Assembly: GCA_020048435.1 (NCBI GenBank)
Contig: JAIFMO010000054.1
Span: 1 to 36,197, forward strand
Reading direction: 5' to 3'
DNA: 36,197 nucleotides
DNA from: Sulfuritalea sp.
Lineage (GTDB): Bacteria; Pseudomonadota; Gammaproteobacteria; Burkholderiales; Rhodocyclaceae
Below the pieces are notes generated by a model, which worked only from the letters and a program-made list of their open reading frames with translations, was not told where the DNA came from and made no database searches. Both the position numbers and the translations under genes were made by a program. How positions within the stretch are numbered: the first letter of the stretch is position 1; each line of letters opens with the position of its first letter. Shown piece by piece: positions 16,280 through 24,700 of this stretch.

Positions 16280-16284
16280 TAGCG

Positions 16285-16308
16285 CAAAAAGGCAGTTGAG
16301 GCTGCCTT
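16285..16308 (-). terminator. Intrinsic terminator between convergent genes
   Basis: AAGGCAG and CTGCCTT form a 7-bp stem with a 6-base loop, followed on the minus strand by a run of T (CTGCCTTTTTGCGC). It directly abuts the stop of the small membrane-protein gene and lies 9 bases past the stop of the plus-strand repeat protein, so it may serve both directions, best on the minus strand. Confidence 0.65.
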
Positions 16309-16577
16309 CAATCCTTCTCGGATGATTTCCCGGGAGGAAGTTCAGAAGGAAGTGCAGGCAGCAGCCAAACCAGCAAGAGCGGAAGCACGGGAATCGACAG
16401 GGCCAGCAATAACCAGAGCGACCCGACCCGATGCTTCCGCTTGGCAATCATGACGGTTGGAATGGCCGCCACGAGCGTCACAACAGTCAGGATGATCGCG
16501 CCGGAAACCAGCGCATCCAGAAAGGCCGCATCGATTCCAAGTTGGCTGAGCAGTGCCGCAACTTGCGGATCGAGCAC
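16308..16577 (-). CDS. Small two-helix membrane protein
   Basis: An 89-residue protein with two hydrophobic segments (about 22-43 and 53-74) separated by a basic loop (AKRKHRVGS) and a hydrophilic C-terminus. The start is GTG 16577, only 2 bases after the stop of the preceding gene, so the two are translationally coupled; a GAGAAG lies about 8 bases upstream. A terminator follows its stop. I do not recognise the family. The clean helix pattern and coupling suggest a real gene. Confidence 0.55.
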   Translation of the reverse strand: MLDPQVAALLSQLGIDAAFLDALVSGAIILTVVTLVAAIPTVMIAKRKHRVGSLWLLLALSIPVLPLLLVWLLPALPSELPPGKSSEKD

Positions 16578-16579
16578 CC

Positions 16580-16801
16580 TTACTTCTCGTTAACGGTGAG
16601 CCGGGCCTTGCTCTGGCTTTCAGCCGTGTTCATGGCCGTGATCTGCCGACCAAAGGCATCGCGCTCGGCGATGGGCCGCTTGGTGGCCTGAATGCTTTTG
16701 ATACAGCGCCAGCGTTTTCCGCCACCCTTCGTGGCTATCTGACGCATCTCTTCTATCGGATGATGGGTGCCGCAGTGGTAGCAGTAGGCAGTGGATGACA
16801 T
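16580..16801 (-). CDS. Small Cys/His-motif protein, putative zinc-binding
   Basis: A 73-residue protein beginning with CYHCGTHHPIEEM and a later Cys in KRWRCIKS. Two Cys in CxxC spacing plus nearby His and a third Cys could bind zinc in a ribbon-like fold. The rest is polar and Lys/Arg-rich. ATG 16801 is the start used. It is coupled to the downstream membrane-protein gene. The function is not recognisable from sequence. Confidence 0.55.
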   Translation of the reverse strand: MSSTAYCYHCGTHHPIEEMRQIATKGGGKRWRCIKSIQATKRPIAERDAFGRQITAMNTAESQSKARLTVNEK

Positions 16802-16855
16802 CGCAACACTCGATCAGGTTACTGGTGGGGGGAGAGAAGGCTAACTACCTAGAAA

Positions 16856-17107
16856 CTAAGCCGATGCGCCCGGCTTCCTGCCAGGCGTCTTGGGTGGGAT
16901 ATATCCCGCCACGCGGCAAAGCGCCCCCTCGATCTTCTCTGTGCCTTCGAAACGGGTCACGCTGCACTGTGAAATTTCGCCACGCGCCGAAAGGTCAGCC
17001 AAGGATGCGCGCACCTTCGCAAGCGGAATACCCGTGCCTTCGGCGATCTCGGCGTCGAGGCGTTGGCCGTGCTTTCGCAGGTATTGCAGAATTAGCGCTG
17101 AGTGCAT
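16856..17107 (-). CDS. Small winged-helix-like DNA-binding protein
   Basis: An 83-residue protein. Residues 1-50 (ILQYLRKHGQRLDAEIAEGTG, then PLAKVRASLADLSARGEI) have the three-helix pattern of a winged helix-turn-helix, followed by a strand-rich part and a Lys/Pro-rich tail (PPKTPGRKPGA). ATG 17107 is chosen because GAGGAG is placed 8 bases before it; a frame from 17137 lacks that support. It is the first of three small minus-strand genes (54-base gap to the next). It could be a local transcriptional regulator, but its target is unknown. Confidence 0.6.
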   Translation of the reverse strand: MHSALILQYLRKHGQRLDAEIAEGTGIPLAKVRASLADLSARGEISQCSVTRFEGTEKIEGALCRVAGYIPPKTPGRKPGASA

Positions 17108-17181
17108 CTGGGTGCTCCTCGGAATGATGGTTGGCAACGTTTCATCGTCAAGATTGATGGAATTTGCTTACACGGGCGCTT

Positions 17182-17210
17182 ATACTACTTACAAAACGCA
17201 TAAAAGGCAA
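17182..17210 (-). promoter_or_regulatory. Possible promoter for the winged-helix gene
   Basis: On the minus strand TTGCCT (17205-17210) and TAGTAT (17182-17187) are separated by 17 bases. It overlaps the tRNA terminator and would place transcription start about 68 bases before the ATG at 17107. Confidence 0.35.
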
Positions 17211-17235
17211 GGGCCTAGCCTTAGCTAAGCCCTTG
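17208..17235 (-). terminator. Terminator downstream of tRNA-fMet
   Basis: CAAGGGC and GCCCTTG form a perfect 7-bp stem 8 bases past the CCA end of the tRNA. On the minus strand it is followed by CCTTTTATG; on the plus strand by ATTTTATTGG, so it may act both ways. Confidence 0.6.
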
Positions 17236-17242
17236 ATTTTAT

Positions 17243-17319
17243 TGGTTGCGGGGGCAAGATTTGAACTTGCGACCTTCGGGTTATGAGCCCGACGAGCTGC
17301 CAGACTGCTCCACCCCGCG
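17243..17319 (-). tRNA. Initiator tRNA-fMet (anticodon CAU)
   Basis: A 77-base cloverleaf on the minus strand. The 5' end CGCGGGG leaves the C1-A72 mismatch that marks initiator tRNAs. The anticodon stem-loop CGGGCTCATAACCCG contains the three consecutive G-C pairs required for start-site selection, and the T-loop is GTTCAAATC. The 3' CCA is encoded. A promoter lies 14 bases upstream and a terminator hairpin just downstream, so it forms a single-gene unit. An open frame on the opposite strand through this tRNA (translating as MRGQDLNLRPSGYEP) is an artefact. Confidence 0.97.
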
Positions 17320-17332
17320 TCAGAGAGGAACG

Positions 17333-17361
17333 ATTCTAATCAAACCAGTCCAGCAGGTCAA
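17333..17361 (-). promoter_or_regulatory. Strong sigma70 promoter of tRNA-fMet
   Basis: On the minus strand TTGACC (17356-17361), a 17-base spacer and TAGAAT (17333-17338). The expected start is about 7 bases before the mature tRNA 5' end. Confidence 0.75.
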
Positions 17362-17464
17362 CATAAAGATTAATCACAAAGGTTCACCGCGGCAACAATC
17401 TGCCAATCGGCGGATTTGCCGCCAGTTTTGTTTGATAACCGGGAAATTGCGGTCCGTCAGCACA

Positions 17465-18346
17465 ATGGAAACTGCGTCAATGTTGACCGATCACCAGAAA
17501 CATTGGGGCGTGGGACAGTGGAGCACTTTCCTCGTCGAGCGCGAACTGCCCGTGATGCCCCGTTCCAAGGCAATGTTGCGCACGCTGGAAGAACAGCGAG
17601 ACGGAGCGCTTGCTGCCCGCGAACTTGCCGACATCGCCTCGCGCGACCCTTTCCTCTGCCTCCGCCTGCTGCGTGCAGCCGAGAAACGCCGCACCCGCAA
17701 GCTCGGCCATGACACCACCACCACCCTGGCCGCCGTCATGCAGTTGGGCACCGACACCTTCCGGCACCTACTGCTTGACAGCCCGGAAACCGATGAATCC
17801 AGCCCGGGGCTGTCTGCCTGCGAAGGCCGCTCGGTACTGGCGAGCCAGCTCGCGGTATTGTGGAGTTCCGCCCGCGCCGACATTTCGCCCGAAGAAGTCG
17901 GCATGGCCACCCTGCTGGCCGACACCGGCGAACTGATGCTGTGGTTTTTTGCCCCCGAACTACCGCAAGCCGCCGTCGATGCGCTGGCCAGTGGCCGCGC
18001 TCATCGTTCGGTGGAGGCCCAGCAAATGACCTGCGGCTTCCATTTTCACGACCTCACCATGCGCTGCGCCGAAATGTGGGCCCTACCGCATCTGCTGACC
18101 GAACTCATCCGGGGCGTCGACAACGTCCGCGCCAACATCTCGCGTTTGAGCCTCGACACCGCCCGCCACCTGATGGCGGGTTTCGATAATCCTGCCCTGC
18201 CCTTCGATCTTGCCGAGGCCCACAAGCTGATACCGCAGGCATCGCTCGAATGGCTGGCCGCGCGCATGATCGGCCTCGATGACGAACGCCAGATTGGCAT
18301 CGTCATTCAGGCCCAACTTCTGCTCGCCGATTCCGGGCAGCATTGA
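17465..18346 (+). CDS. HDOD-domain signalling protein
   Basis: A 293-residue protein with one HDOD domain: LPVMPRSKAMLRTLE at about 31-45, ELADIASRDPFLCLRLLRAA, AAVMQLGTDTFRHLLL, and a later block VGMATLLADTGELMLWFF. HDOD proteins are HD relatives without the HD catalytic pair and usually act as regulatory scaffolds in chemotaxis or c-di-GMP networks. ATG 17465 (METASMLTD) is used; ATG 17480 is 5 codons in. The open frame extends back to 17246, but that part runs through the tRNA gene and is not coding. The stop overlaps the TTG start of the DUF1684 gene by 4 bases, so the two are co-translated. Confidence 0.75.
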   Translation: METASMLTDHQKHWGVGQWSTFLVERELPVMPRSKAMLRTLEEQRDGALAARELADIASRDPFLCLRLLRAAEKRRTRKLGHDTTTTLAAVMQLGTDTFRHLLLDSPETDESSPGLSACEGRSVLASQLAVLWSSARADISPEEVGMATLLADTGELMLWFFAPELPQAAVDALASGRAHRSVEAQQMTCGFHFHDLTMRCAEMWALPHLLTELIRGVDNVRANISRLSLDTARHLMAGFDNPALPFDLAEAHKLIPQASLEWLAARMIGLDDERQIGIVIQAQLLLADSGQH

Positions 18347-19086
18347 GCGCGCCCGCCGTCGTGACCTCGCTGATCAAAGAATACGCACGCTGGCGCGAGA
18401 CGCGTCTGGCCGAGTTAACCAAGGAAGACGGCTGGCTGACACTGGTCAACCTGATCTGGCTCGACGATGGCTGGCACCAACTCGGCTCCGCCTCTTCATG
18501 CGATATCCAGCTAACTGGCACACCACCCCGTTTTGGCACGCTTAGCGTCACTGGCAATGCCGCCGAATGGCAACCTGACGGCGGCATGCCGCAGGTACTG
18601 CACTGCGATTCTAGCGGTAGCACCTCCGTCATCCATCATGACGCGATAAGCTTCTTCCTTATCGAACGAGACGGCCGCCTCGCCCTGCGCGTGCGCGATG
18701 CCAACAGCGCCACCCGTCGCGACTTCACCGGAATCGATTGCTTTCCCTTTAACCCTGCCTGGCAGGTCGAAGCCCGCTGGGACGGCGCCCTCGCCCATTT
18801 TCGTATGGGCGATACCAATTTCACCCTGCGACCCCAGAAGCCCGCCGCCGACCTGCTGCACTTTGTCTTCGCTGACCAGACCAGCGGCCGCGAAACTTAC
18901 GGCGGCGGCCGCTTCCTGCACGCTGCCCCAACACAATCAGACCGGCTGCTGCTCGACTTCAATCGCGCCATCAATCCCCCGTGTGCGTTCACTCCCTTCG
19001 CTGTTTGTCCCCTGCCGCCGCCGGAAAACCGGCTACCGATCGCAGTTACCGCCGGCGAAAAATGTTACTCAGCACCAAACAGATGA
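18343..19086 (+). CDS. DUF1684 family protein
   Basis: A 247-residue protein matching the DUF1684 pattern throughout: EDGWLTLVNLIWLDDGWHQL near the start, LRVRDANSATRRDFTGI in the middle, then TSGRETYGGGRFL, LDFNRAINPPCAFTPFAVCP and LPPPENRLPIAVTAGE. No signal peptide is seen. The reaction is unknown. The start is TTG 18343, overlapping the HDOD stop (TTGA), which suggests an operon. The end is slightly short of the usual final strand but complete. Confidence 0.8.
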   Translation: MSAPAVVTSLIKEYARWRETRLAELTKEDGWLTLVNLIWLDDGWHQLGSASSCDIQLTGTPPRFGTLSVTGNAAEWQPDGGMPQVLHCDSSGSTSVIHHDAISFFLIERDGRLALRVRDANSATRRDFTGIDCFPFNPAWQVEARWDGALAHFRMGDTNFTLRPQKPAADLLHFVFADQTSGRETYGGGRFLHAAPTQSDRLLLDFNRAINPPCAFTPFAVCPLPPPENRLPIAVTAGEKCYSAPNR

Positions 19087-19517
19087 TAGGGCTCTTCGCT
19101 GCTTGACGAACCTGCTGATATCCACGTCGTCGATCCGTTCAAGCAGGATATATTTCTCTGTACTTCAACCCACCCATTTCAAATTGAGAACCGCTGGCCT
19201 TGTCCAGCTGAGATTCTCAATATGACCTCTGCTGCGAGCTTGAAGCATCGTGGCCGGGATGGCACATGAAAGCCATGCGGGCGAGCCCCTTCTGGCGCCA
19301 GGTGCAATAGCGCACGCAAGTCGGTCCAGCCGAGGACGGAACCCGCTGGTTTCACTTTAACTCTGCACCAGAGCAATTTAGCCGTGTTTCTTTCGCACCC
19401 CAATTCTTTCACACCCCAATCCCCCTCCTCCCAACATTTATAGTAGATTTGCTCACTTTAGATTTTTTGCAAACCCGACACTGAAGCAGGCAGCTTGCCC
19501 TACCCGGAGGAGCGCCC
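19087..19517. other. 431-base intergenic region with repeats
   Basis: Two local repeats are visible. An inverted repeat ATTGAGAA...TTCTCAAT (19183-19190 / 19214-19221) encloses a CTGG/CCAG inner stem. A tandem pair of 16-base units (19391-19406, 19407-19422; TTTCGCACCCCAATTC and a 14/16 match) lies further on. The 3' end holds GGAGGAG, the ribosome site of the next gene, and an AT-rich tract near 19437-19470 that may carry its promoter (TATAGT at 19439). No convincing gene is present; a 77-codon minus-strand frame (19179-19412) has no recognisable family. Confidence 0.45.
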
Positions 19518-20638
19518 GTGAACCCGAACCCCGACCGCAAACCACTGATTCTAATCGTCGACGACGCTCCGCAGAACCTTGCGCTGATGGACGAACTGTT
19601 GTCCGATCGATACACCGTCAAGGTCGCACCCAACGGCGCTCGCGGTCTCAAACTCGCCCACGCCGTGACGGGTTCGATGTTTGCCGACAACTCAAGGACG
19701 ATCCGGCAACGCGGGACATACCCGTGATATTTCTCACCGCCAGGACACAGGTCGACGATGAACAACACGGCCTTGAACTCGGCGCCGTGGACTACATCAC
19801 CAAGCCAATCAGCCCGCCCATCCTGCTGGCCCGGGTGCGAACCCATCTGACGCTCAAGGCCGCGGCTGACTTTCTGCATGACCGCAATGCCTATCTGGAG
19901 CAGGAAGTCGAACGGCGCTCCGAGGAAGCTCGCCACCGCGCCGAAGAGGTACGCGCCAGCCATGAAGTCATGCTGGTGGCGCTGGCCTCGATCGCCGAGA
20001 CACGCGATAACGAAACCGGCAACCATATCCTGCGAACGCAGCACTATGTTCGCCAACTGGCCGAACACTTGAGCAGGCTGCCGCGTTACGCCGGGAAGTT
20101 CGACGACCAGACTATCAATCGCCTGTTCAAGGCTGCGCCCCTGCACGACATCGGCAAGGTCGGCATTCCTGATCGCATCCTGCTCAAGCCCGACAGGCTC
20201 ACCGCCGATGAATTCGAGATCATGAAGACGCATACCACGCTTGGACGCGATGCCATCGAGACGGCACAGCGACGGGTCGGCATCCGCGTCCCCTTGCTGG
20301 AGGTCGCCAAGGAAATAGCCTATTCGCATCAGGAAAAATGGGATGGCAGCGGCTACCCCGAAGGCCTCGCCGGCGAAGCCATTCCTTTGTCCGCGCGCCT
20401 GATGGCCATTGCCGACGTCTACGACGCCCTGATCAGTCGCCGTGTCTATAAGGAACCCATGTCGCACGAAGCCGCCCTGGAAATCATGGCGACCGGCAGG
20501 GGTGGTCACTTCGATCCCGATATGCTCGACGGCTTTCTCGATATTCAGGATCAAATTCGCGCGATAGCCGACCGCTACGGCAGTGATGAACCCGCGGCAG
20601 CCGAACTCAAGCAGCGATTTGATCAGGCCACGGGGTGA
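19518..20638 (+). pseudogene. REC-HD-GYP response regulator disrupted by an internal deletion
   Basis: The gene begins at GTG 19518 after GGAGGAG and encodes a normal receiver start ([19 protein letters not shown]) up to KLAHA at about 19664. There the frame is lost. The other frame resumes at once with [20 protein letters not shown]. Compared with the paralogue at 6271-7335, about 16 codons (DLILLDVMMPEM and flanks) are replaced by 2 bases, a loss of about 46 bases that removes the phosphoacceptor Asp and shifts frame. The first frame stops at 19727. The second continues as an intact HD-GYP domain ([33 protein letters not shown]). Either the gene is inactive or the sequence has an assembly deletion; restart at GTG 19724 would give a 304-residue HD-GYP protein with half a receiver. 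Confidence 0.8.
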
Positions 20639-20683
20639 GCCGTTTATCTCGGCAGACAAGAACAAGATCGAGGAAAGGAATCC

Positions 20684-21709
20684 ATGAACCCCGAGAGACG
20701 CAGCGTTCTTCAAGCCATGCTCGCCACGGTGCTGATGCCGGCCACAGTCAGCGCGCAGTCCGACGGCGGCGAAACGCTGATCCGCATCAACATCCCCGGG
20801 CCGAACGCGTTGCCATTCCTGCCCATCGAACTGATTTCGGTACTGAATTTCGACCGCGAGGTCGGCGCGCGTCTAACGGTGCGCTACCAGCCGAGCGGCA
20901 TTCACGCCATCGAGGATATGCTGGCTGGCAACGCCGACCTGGCCGCCCTGGGCTTTTCGACACTGCCGGTTTTACATGCCAATGGCAAAGACGTCGTGGC
21001 CATCTCACCGCTGTCGGGGCGGACGATTCCGGCGTCGTTGCTGGTGCGCAAGGATACTGCCAAGACCGTGCGCCGTGTCGCCGATCTCAAGGGCCGCACC
21101 ATCGGCACGTCGACCGGCAGCATCAACAGCAAGACCTACTTGCAAATGGCCGCGCAGTTGGTGCTGACCGCCCATGGCATTGCCGACAACCAGGTCCGCT
21201 GGTTGCCAACGGCGCAAAATTGGCAAAGCCTCAGCGGCGCCATGATCAGCGCATCCGCCGACGCGGTAATCTGCGAGGAGCCCTTCTCAAGTCGCCTGGT
21301 GAAGCGTGGTCTTGGCAGCGTGCTGGTTGATCTCTCCGATCCCGCGGTCGCGGCGAAGCTTCCCGGCCTTGACCACCACCGTACCGCCATCGCCACGCGG
21401 CGAGCGCTGATACGCAATCAGCCGGAGAAGATGGAATTGTTCGTGCGCATGCTGCGCCGTACCCTGGTATGGATGCAGGCGACCGCGCCCGAGCAGGTGG
21501 CGCGGCACGCGCCGGTCGGCACGGCCGAAGAACGGCTGGAAATCGCCACGTTGCTGAGCAAGTTCCCCGGCATCTACAGCCCCGATGGTCGCTTCAGCGT
21601 GCCGCAGATTACCGCGACCGACACCTTCCTGCGCGCGGCGTTGCCCAACTCGAAACTGGCGGCGGCCGACAGCCTCATCGACGATCACTGGGCCGGACGT
21701 CGCCAATGA
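20684..21709 (+). CDS. Periplasmic NMT1/SsuA-type substrate-binding protein
   Basis: A 341-residue exported solute-binding protein of the nitrate/sulfonate/thiamine-precursor type. The N-terminus has a twin-arginine-like ERRSVLQAML followed by a hydrophobic stretch and VSA-Q cleavage site. The two-lobe fold is indicated by GIHAIEDMLAGNADLAALGF, VADLKGRTIGTSTGS and ADAVICEEPFSSRL. ATG 20684 has AAAGGA about 6 bases upstream. No permease or ATPase gene is adjacent. Instead its stop overlaps the ATG of a transmembrane hybrid kinase (ATGA), so it probably serves as the ligand-sensing partner of that kinase. The ligand is not predictable. Confidence 0.8.
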   Translation: MNPERRSVLQAMLATVLMPATVSAQSDGGETLIRINIPGPNALPFLPIELISVLNFDREVGARLTVRYQPSGIHAIEDMLAGNADLAALGFSTLPVLHANGKDVVAISPLSGRTIPASLLVRKDTAKTVRRVADLKGRTIGTSTGSINSKTYLQMAAQLVLTAHGIADNQVRWLPTAQNWQSLSGAMISASADAVICEEPFSSRLVKRGLGSVLVDLSDPAVAAKLPGLDHHRTAIATRRALIRNQPEKMELFVRMLRRTLVWMQATAPEQVARHAPVGTAEERLEIATLLSKFPGIYSPDGRFSVPQITATDTFLRAALPNSKLAAADSLIDDHWAGRRQ

Positions 21710-24700
21710 CAAAAGCGAACACGCCGCCCTTGCCAGCGGCAAGCACCCGGCGCCGGCTGTCGATCCGACGTCAGGCTTTTTTGCGCCTGATCGGCGTCAT
21801 CGCCATTCTTACGATAGGCATCTCGCTGGTAGGCTACAACTCCTTCCAGACGCGACAACTTCGCGAAGTTGAACAAAAGCGGGCGGTGGCGCAAGCCTTT
21901 TACACCGACGCATTGCCCAAAGTTGAGTCGCAGTGGAAATCTCAGGCGGAGACAATCCGCAGCCGTATCGAGTTCGCCCGCATCATTGAGGAACCCACGG
22001 CATTGCGCTGGGCCAAGCTCAACAGTTTTCTCACCATGCAGCAGGAATTCCTCGAATTCACCACCATCATCGTGTTGGGCGCTGATGGCGCCGAGCTCTA
22101 CCGATTTGGCTCGGAAGGCGGCAAACACGCGGCTGCCGACGCCGCCATGCACGGCGGCTGGTATTTCGACGATCGGTCTCGCGAACTTTTTCGCGTACTG
22201 ACGGTACCGCTTTGGCTCGGCCAAGCGGGACAAGGATCGCTGTTACTGTTCCGGCCGATGAACACCTCGATGCTGACTTCGCTAATGACGCCCGAAATCC
22301 GCCTGTACCTTGAGGCCGCTGGCGGCGTGATCGCCAGTTCCCGCCCCGACCTCAAGCCGGGCAGCGCGACACAACATGAAGGTCTGATCTCCGACGGCAA
22401 GGAAATATTGATCCAGTTTCGCCTGCCCTGGCCGCATGCCGGTCCGCAAGCGCCCACACTGATCGTGCACCGGGAGTTCGTCGATAGTTTCAAATTCAGT
22501 GAATTCATGATGCGCCCGCTGACCGCGATTGCGTTGATGATCGTGATGCTCTGGTTTGGCCTTGGTCGTTGGCTGACCCGCTCGGTGCGGCGAATAGAGT
22601 CGCTTGATATCGCCACGCACGCCTTCGCCGACCAGATTCCGGTGGAAGAAGCCGAACCCATGCTGGCCCCCGCTCAATCCGGCAACGACGAAATCGGCGA
22701 TGTCGCCATCGCCCTGGCCACGCTGATGCACCGTGTCAGAGCGCGTGAGCAGGCTGCCGCCGAACAGGTGCTCGATCTGACGGCAAGCGCGCACTGGATG
22801 ATTTCGCCCGTTCAGGGAGACGGGGCCGAACTGGTGATGAATTCTCGCCTGGCGCGACTGCTCGGGATCGTCGATCAGGACACCGCAGGCCATTCCCTCG
22901 AAAACGATATCTACCCCAACATTACCGCCATCGACCCACGGTCGGCCGACGACGTGAGAAACATGATCCGGCGCATGTTGCAGGGCGAATCAGCGGAAGA
23001 ACATTTGATATTCCCCTTCCGCCGCCCGCAGGATGGTCAAATCATCTGGCTCTCCACTTTCGGCATTGCGGAAGAGGATAAGGACGGTCGGTTCCGCGCG
23101 GTCGGTTCTGTTCAAGACATTACGCCACAAAAAACCACCGAAATGGCGCTGGCCGAGGCGAAGCAACTGGCCGAAGCGGCAACCCGGGCCAAGGCGGATT
23201 TCCTGGCCAACATGAGCCACGAAATCCGCACGCCGATGAATGCGATCTACGGCATGAGCCACCTGCTGCTCAAGACCGAACTCACCCCGCGCCAGCAAGA
23301 CTACGTCAGCAAGTTGCGGCAGTCGGGTGAGCATTTGCTGGGCATCATCAATGACATCCTCGATTTTTCCAAGATCGAAGCCGGCAAACTGACGATCGAA
23401 GCGACCGAATTCGAACTCGACAGCGTGCTGAGCAACGTCGCCAACCTGATCGGCGAAAAGGCGACAAACAAGGGGCTCGAAGTCATCTTCACCGTTGCCC
23501 ATGAAGTCCCCACGGTACTGATCGGCGACCCGCTGCGACTCGGCCAGGTTCTCATCAATTACGGCAACAATGCCGTCAAATTCACCGACAAGGGTGAAAT
23601 CCGGATCATTGTGGATGTCCGTGAGATCAACGAGCAGAATGTCCTGCTTGAATTTATGGTCAACGACACGGGCATCGGTCTTACCGAAGAGCAGAAGAGT
23701 CGCCTGTTCCGTAGCTTCGAACAAGCCGATGGCTCCACCACCCGAAAATACGGCGGCACCGGTCTCGGCCTCGCCATATCCAAGGAACTGGCGCATCTCA
23801 TGGGCGGCGAGGTCGGCGTCGACAGTACGCCAGGCGCTGGCGCAACCTTCTGGATGACCGCCCGGCTTGGCATCGGCGCCACCGCGCCACGCAGCCTTGT
23901 CCCTAGCGCACGGCTGTGTGGCACGCGGATATTGGTCGCGGATGACAATGAAACAACCCGCAAGACCTTCGTCGACATTCTTCGCCATCTGAACTTTGAA
24001 CCTACCGCCGTCGCCTCCGGTGAAGAAGCGATTGCCGCCGTCGCGAGCCTGGCGGCGGTCGAGCGCCCCTTTTTGGCCGCCCTCATCGATTGGCGCATGC
24101 CAACGCTCGACGGCATCGAAACCATCCGGCGCATTCGCGCACTCAACTTGGCCCAACCGCCGGAACTGGTGCTGATTACCGGCTTCAGCCGCGAGGAGGT
24201 GCTCAAGCAGGCGGAAGGTGCCGGCATCGACACCGTGCTGATCAAGCCGGTGTCACCCTCGATATTGTTCGACACCTTGCTGCGCGTGCTGGGCGAAGAA
24301 CGGGCCACCCCGCCGACCACCGCCACCACGACCACTGAACTTGAAACCATGACGGCAATCCGTGGCGCGCGCGTCCTGCTGGTCGAAGACAACCCCATCA
24401 ACCAGCAGGTCGCCACCGAATTGCTGCTTGATGTCGGCCTCTCGGTCGATGTCGCCGACAACGGCAAGATGGCCGTGGACATGGCGTTGGCGGCTGCCTA
24501 CGACATCGTGCTGATGGATATGCAGATGCCGGTGCTTGATGGTGTCGAAGCCACCGTGCAACTGCGCAAGCATGCCCACCTGGCCGACCTGCCCATCATC
24601 GCCATGACGGCCAATGCCATGCAGCGCGACCGCGACCGCTGCGCGGCTGCCGGCATGAGCGATTTCGTCGCCAAGCCGATCGAACCAGCGGAACTGTATC

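Noticed and set aside
15653-16447. 264-codon Ala/Pro/Val-rich open frame on the minus strand
   Set aside because: It is the antisense of the Asn/Gly/Trp repeat gene; the repeats make it look like protein, but the plus strand has a signal peptide and ribosome site.
17246-17464. N-terminal extension of the HDOD protein beginning MRGQDLNLRPSGYEP
   Set aside because: This stretch is the antisense translation of the tRNA-fMet gene, a well-known annotation artefact.
19409-20713. 434-codon open frame on the minus strand
   Set aside because: It is antisense to the REC-HD-GYP gene. Its sequence has no family pattern, while the plus strand carries clear HD-GYP motifs.
22990-24156. 388-codon open frame on the minus strand
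   Set aside because: It lies antisense to the hybrid kinase core and mirrors its codon bias; it has no ribosome site or domain.
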